Shown here piece after piece: positions 60,978 through 64,000 of a DNA stretch of 64,000 nt (its first letter is position 1; the number at the start of each line of letters is the position of its first letter). Below the pieces are notes generated by a model. That model was not told the origin of the DNA, ran no database searches, and saw nothing but the letters and a program-made list of their open reading frames with translations. The stretch lies in assembly GCF_001610895.1 (NCBI RefSeq), contig NZ_CP011273.1, positions 5,208,001 to 5,272,000 of the forward strand, written 5' to 3'. Source of the stretch: Planctomyces sp. SH-PL62. GTDB lineage: Bacteria; Planctomycetota; Planctomycetia; Isosphaerales; Isosphaeraceae. Both the position numbers and the translations under genes were made by a program.

Positions 60978-61853
60978 GTGCCCCCTGTGATCCTGGATGG
61001 GAAAGCCCTGGCAGAGCGGATTCGCGGCGAGTTGGCCGGCGAAGTGGCGGAGTTCCGGGACCGGACGGGGATCATCCCCGGACTTTCGGTCGTGCTCGTC
61101 GGCGAAGATCCGGCGAGTCGGGTCTACGTCCGCAACAAGGAGAACGCCGTCAAGGCCGCCGGCATGAACGGCGACGTCGTCCGGCTCCCGGCCGAGACGA
61201 CCCAGGAGGAACTGCTCGCCACGGTCGACCGCCTCAACGCCGACCCCGCCGTCCACGGCATCCTGGTGCAGCTCCCGTTGCCCAGGCATCTGGATTCCCG
61301 ATCGGTGATCGAGCGGGTCGACCCGCTGAAGGACGTCGACGGCTTCCACACGATGAACGTCGGCCTGCTGGCCCAGGGGCATCCCCGGTTCGTCCCGTGC
61401 ACGCCGCTGGGGATCGTCGAACTGCTGAAGGATTCCGACGTCGACACCCGAGGGGCCCACGTCGTCGTGCTCGGTCGCTCGCAAGTCGTCGGCAAGCCGG
61501 TCGCGCTCCTGCTCTTGCAGAAAGGGGTCGGGGCCGACGCCACCGTGACCGTCTGCCACACCGGCACCAAGGACCCGGCCCGGTTCGCCCGCGAGGCCGA
61601 CATCCTCATCGTCGCGATGGGTCAGCCGGAGCTGGTGAAGGCCGACTGGATCAAGCCGCACGCGGTCGTGATCGACGTCGGGATCCACCGGAAGGCCGAC
61701 GGCAAACTCTGCGGCGACGTCGATTTCGCCGAGGCCGCCCAGGTCGCCGCCAAGATCACCCCGGTTCCGGGGGGCGTCGGGCCGATGACCGTCGCCATGC
61801 TGCTTCGGAACACGCTCCACGCCGCCGAACTCGCCGCCGAACGTCGAGGTTGA
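60978..61853 (+). CDS. folD: Bifunctional methylenetetrahydrofolate dehydrogenase/cyclohydrolase
   Basis: 291 residues from the GTG at 60978, which has GGAG 10 bases upstream and gives the usual FolD length; an ATG at 60933 would add 15 unlikely residues. Motifs: YVRNKENAVKAAGM (catalytic Lys), GILVQLPLPRHLDSRSVIERVDP, KDVDGFHTMNVG, PCTPLGIVELL, VVLGRSQVVGKPVALLL (NADP site), ADILIVAMGQPELVKADWIK, VIDVGIHR and PVPGGVGPMTVAMLLRNT. It interconverts methylene-, methenyl- and formyl-THF in the cytoplasm. The next gene starts 4 bp later. Confidence 0.95.
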   Translation: MPPVILDGKALAERIRGELAGEVAEFRDRTGIIPGLSVVLVGEDPASRVYVRNKENAVKAAGMNGDVVRLPAETTQEELLATVDRLNADPAVHGILVQLPLPRHLDSRSVIERVDPLKDVDGFHTMNVGLLAQGHPRFVPCTPLGIVELLKDSDVDTRGAHVVVLGRSQVVGKPVALLLLQKGVGADATVTVCHTGTKDPARFAREADILIVAMGQPELVKADWIKPHAVVIDVGIHRKADGKLCGDVDFAEAAQVAAKITPVPGGVGPMTVAMLLRNTLHAAELAAERRG

Positions 61854-61857
61854 AACG

Positions 61858-62697
61858 ATGATCCGATTCGGAATCTGCAACGAGCTGTTCGAAGGTTGGG
61901 AACTTCAGGACGTCTGCAAGCTCGTCCGCGAGATCGGCTACGACGGCCTGGAACTCGCCCCGTTCACCCTCGCCCCGCTCATCACCGACCTCTCGTCGGA
62001 GCGTCGACGCGAGATCCGTCGCACGATCGAGGACGCCGGCCTGGCGACGATCGGCCTGCACTGGCTGCTCGCGAAGACCGACGGATTCTACCTGACCTCG
62101 CCCGACCCCGAAGTCCGACGCCGGACGGGAGAGTACTTCGTGGCCCTGGCCGAAGCCGCCCGCGACCTCGGCGGCTCGCTCCTGGTCCTCGGCTCTCCCA
62201 AGCAGCGCGACCTGCTGCCGGGCGTCTCGTTCGACGAGGCCCAGGGCTACGCCGTGGAAGTCTTCCGACGGATCATGCCGGCGGTGGGCGACCTCGGGAT
62301 CGACCTCTGCCTGGAACCCCTGGCCCCCACCGAGACCAACTTTCTGAACACCTGCGCCCAGGCCGAAGCCCTGATCGCCCAGGTCGACCACCCGCATTTC
62401 AAGCTGCACATGGACGTGAAGGCCCAGAGCGGCGAGACCGACGCCACCGTCCCCGACCTGATCCGCCGCCACGCTCGAAACGCCGGCCACTTCCACGCCC
62501 AGGACGTCAACCTGCAAGGCCCCGGAATGGGCGACGTCGACTTCGGCCCGATCTTCAAGGCCCTCGTCGAATCCGGTTACGACCGCTGGGTTTCCGTCGA
62601 AGTGTTCGACTTCTCCCCCGGAGCCGAGGAGACCGCCCGGCGGAGCCTCGAATGCCTGAAGGCGAACCTCCGGGCCGCCCAGTCCAGTCCCGCCTGA
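61858..62697 (+). CDS. Sugar phosphate isomerase/epimerase family TIM barrel
   Basis: 279 residues without signal peptide. Barrel motifs: IRFGICNELFEGWELQDVCKLVREIGYDGLELAPF (Glu ligand), TIGLHWLLAKTDGFYL, DLCLEPLAPTETNFLN (Glu/Asn), HFKLHMDVKAQSGE (Asp/His), GHFHAQDVNLQGPGMG (His and Gln/Asp) and RWVSVEVFDFSPGAEE (Glu). It looks like a functional metal-dependent isomerase or epimerase of the AP_endonuc_2 family. It starts 4 bp after folD, so both are probably co-transcribed though unrelated in pathway. Substrate unknown. Confidence 0.88.
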   Translation: MIRFGICNELFEGWELQDVCKLVREIGYDGLELAPFTLAPLITDLSSERRREIRRTIEDAGLATIGLHWLLAKTDGFYLTSPDPEVRRRTGEYFVALAEAARDLGGSLLVLGSPKQRDLLPGVSFDEAQGYAVEVFRRIMPAVGDLGIDLCLEPLAPTETNFLNTCAQAEALIAQVDHPHFKLHMDVKAQSGETDATVPDLIRRHARNAGHFHAQDVNLQGPGMGDVDFGPIFKALVESGYDRWVSVEVFDFSPGAEETARRSLECLKANLRAAQSSPA

Positions 62698-62881
62698 GAC
62701 CATCCCGATCCACGCCTCTGGCGCCGACGCCTTGATCCGCCTCACGCGGACTTGTAAATTCGTACACTATCAATTGCGGCCGAGGGCCGAACATTGGTAT
62801 TGTGGCGATCTCAGGAGTTGCTTTGATCTGTGGGGCATGAAGCCGCGTTCGTGAAGCACAGGATGGGAGTCGGGTCCAGCG

Positions 62882-64000
<1,119 letters not shown>

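Overview
This is high-GC DNA, about two thirds G+C by eye, from a Planctomycetota chromosome, most likely Isosphaeraceae-like (Paludisphaera, Singulisphaera or Tautonia type). That placement is inference from gene content: three DUF1559 prepilin-type proteins, two PVC-type heme-binding proteins, a Tat-exported TIM-barrel protein, hopanoid genes, and LPS-type genes (lpxK, WaaP-like kinase, family 9 glycosyltransferases). I see no tRNA, rRNA, CRISPR array, insertion sequence or prophage.

Layout. 1-3854 (+): a TIM-barrel / cytochrome c / azurin-like multidomain protein broken by a one-base frameshift. 4043-13688 (-): a compact pseudopilus (type II secretion / type IV pilus-like) operon with a 57-residue zinc ribbon, a short GspE ATPase, three different GspF platform proteins, a small membrane protein, three minor-pseudopilin-like proteins and three DUF1559 proteins. 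13766-18582 (-): a large dehydrogenase-like/HEAT/cytochrome c protein coupled to an SGNH hydrolase. 18640-20805 (-): metallo-hydrolase, cupin and ankyrin-repeat genes. 21004-22041 (+): a coiled-coil membrane protein. 22407-27597 (+): nucleotide-sugar dehydrogenase, epimerase, glycosyltransferase and a large membrane protein. 27601-28254 (-): a zinc-ribbon membrane protein. 28421-38131 (-): an envelope cluster with lpxK, a heptosyltransferase-like GT9, an epimerase, an ArnT-like GT39, a WaaP-like kinase, a GT4, a sugar nucleotidyltransferase and a PlsY fused to a propeller-like domain. 38288-42896 (+): a small Mpo1-like protein, a TolC-family protein and a BON-repeat protein. 43152-47047 (+): hopanoid genes shc, hpnH and hpnG. 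47066-49579: a membrane protein and two TIM-barrel proteins. 49791-57437 (+): a second glycan operon with many overlapping genes. 57539-62697: a stand-alone CZB protein, an NTF2-like protein, a Gly-rich repeat protein, folD and another TIM-barrel protein. 62882-64000 (+): the start of a GyrA/ParC-type topoisomerase subunit.

A recurring feature is the apparent loss of one base in C/G homopolymers. Three genes (the TIM-barrel/cytochrome c gene, plsY, and the tolC-like gene) each regain an intact conserved product if one C is added to a C-run. A fourth run would separate shc from hpnH, which now form one continuous reading frame. Sequencing or assembly error is the simplest explanation, but it must be settled before any of the apparent fusions or breaks is taken as biology.

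The most distinctive candidate system is the pseudopilus operon with three GspF paralogues and DUF1559 proteins as its likely filament subunits or cargo. The PlsY-propeller fusion and the TIM-barrel/heme/copper protein are also unusual.
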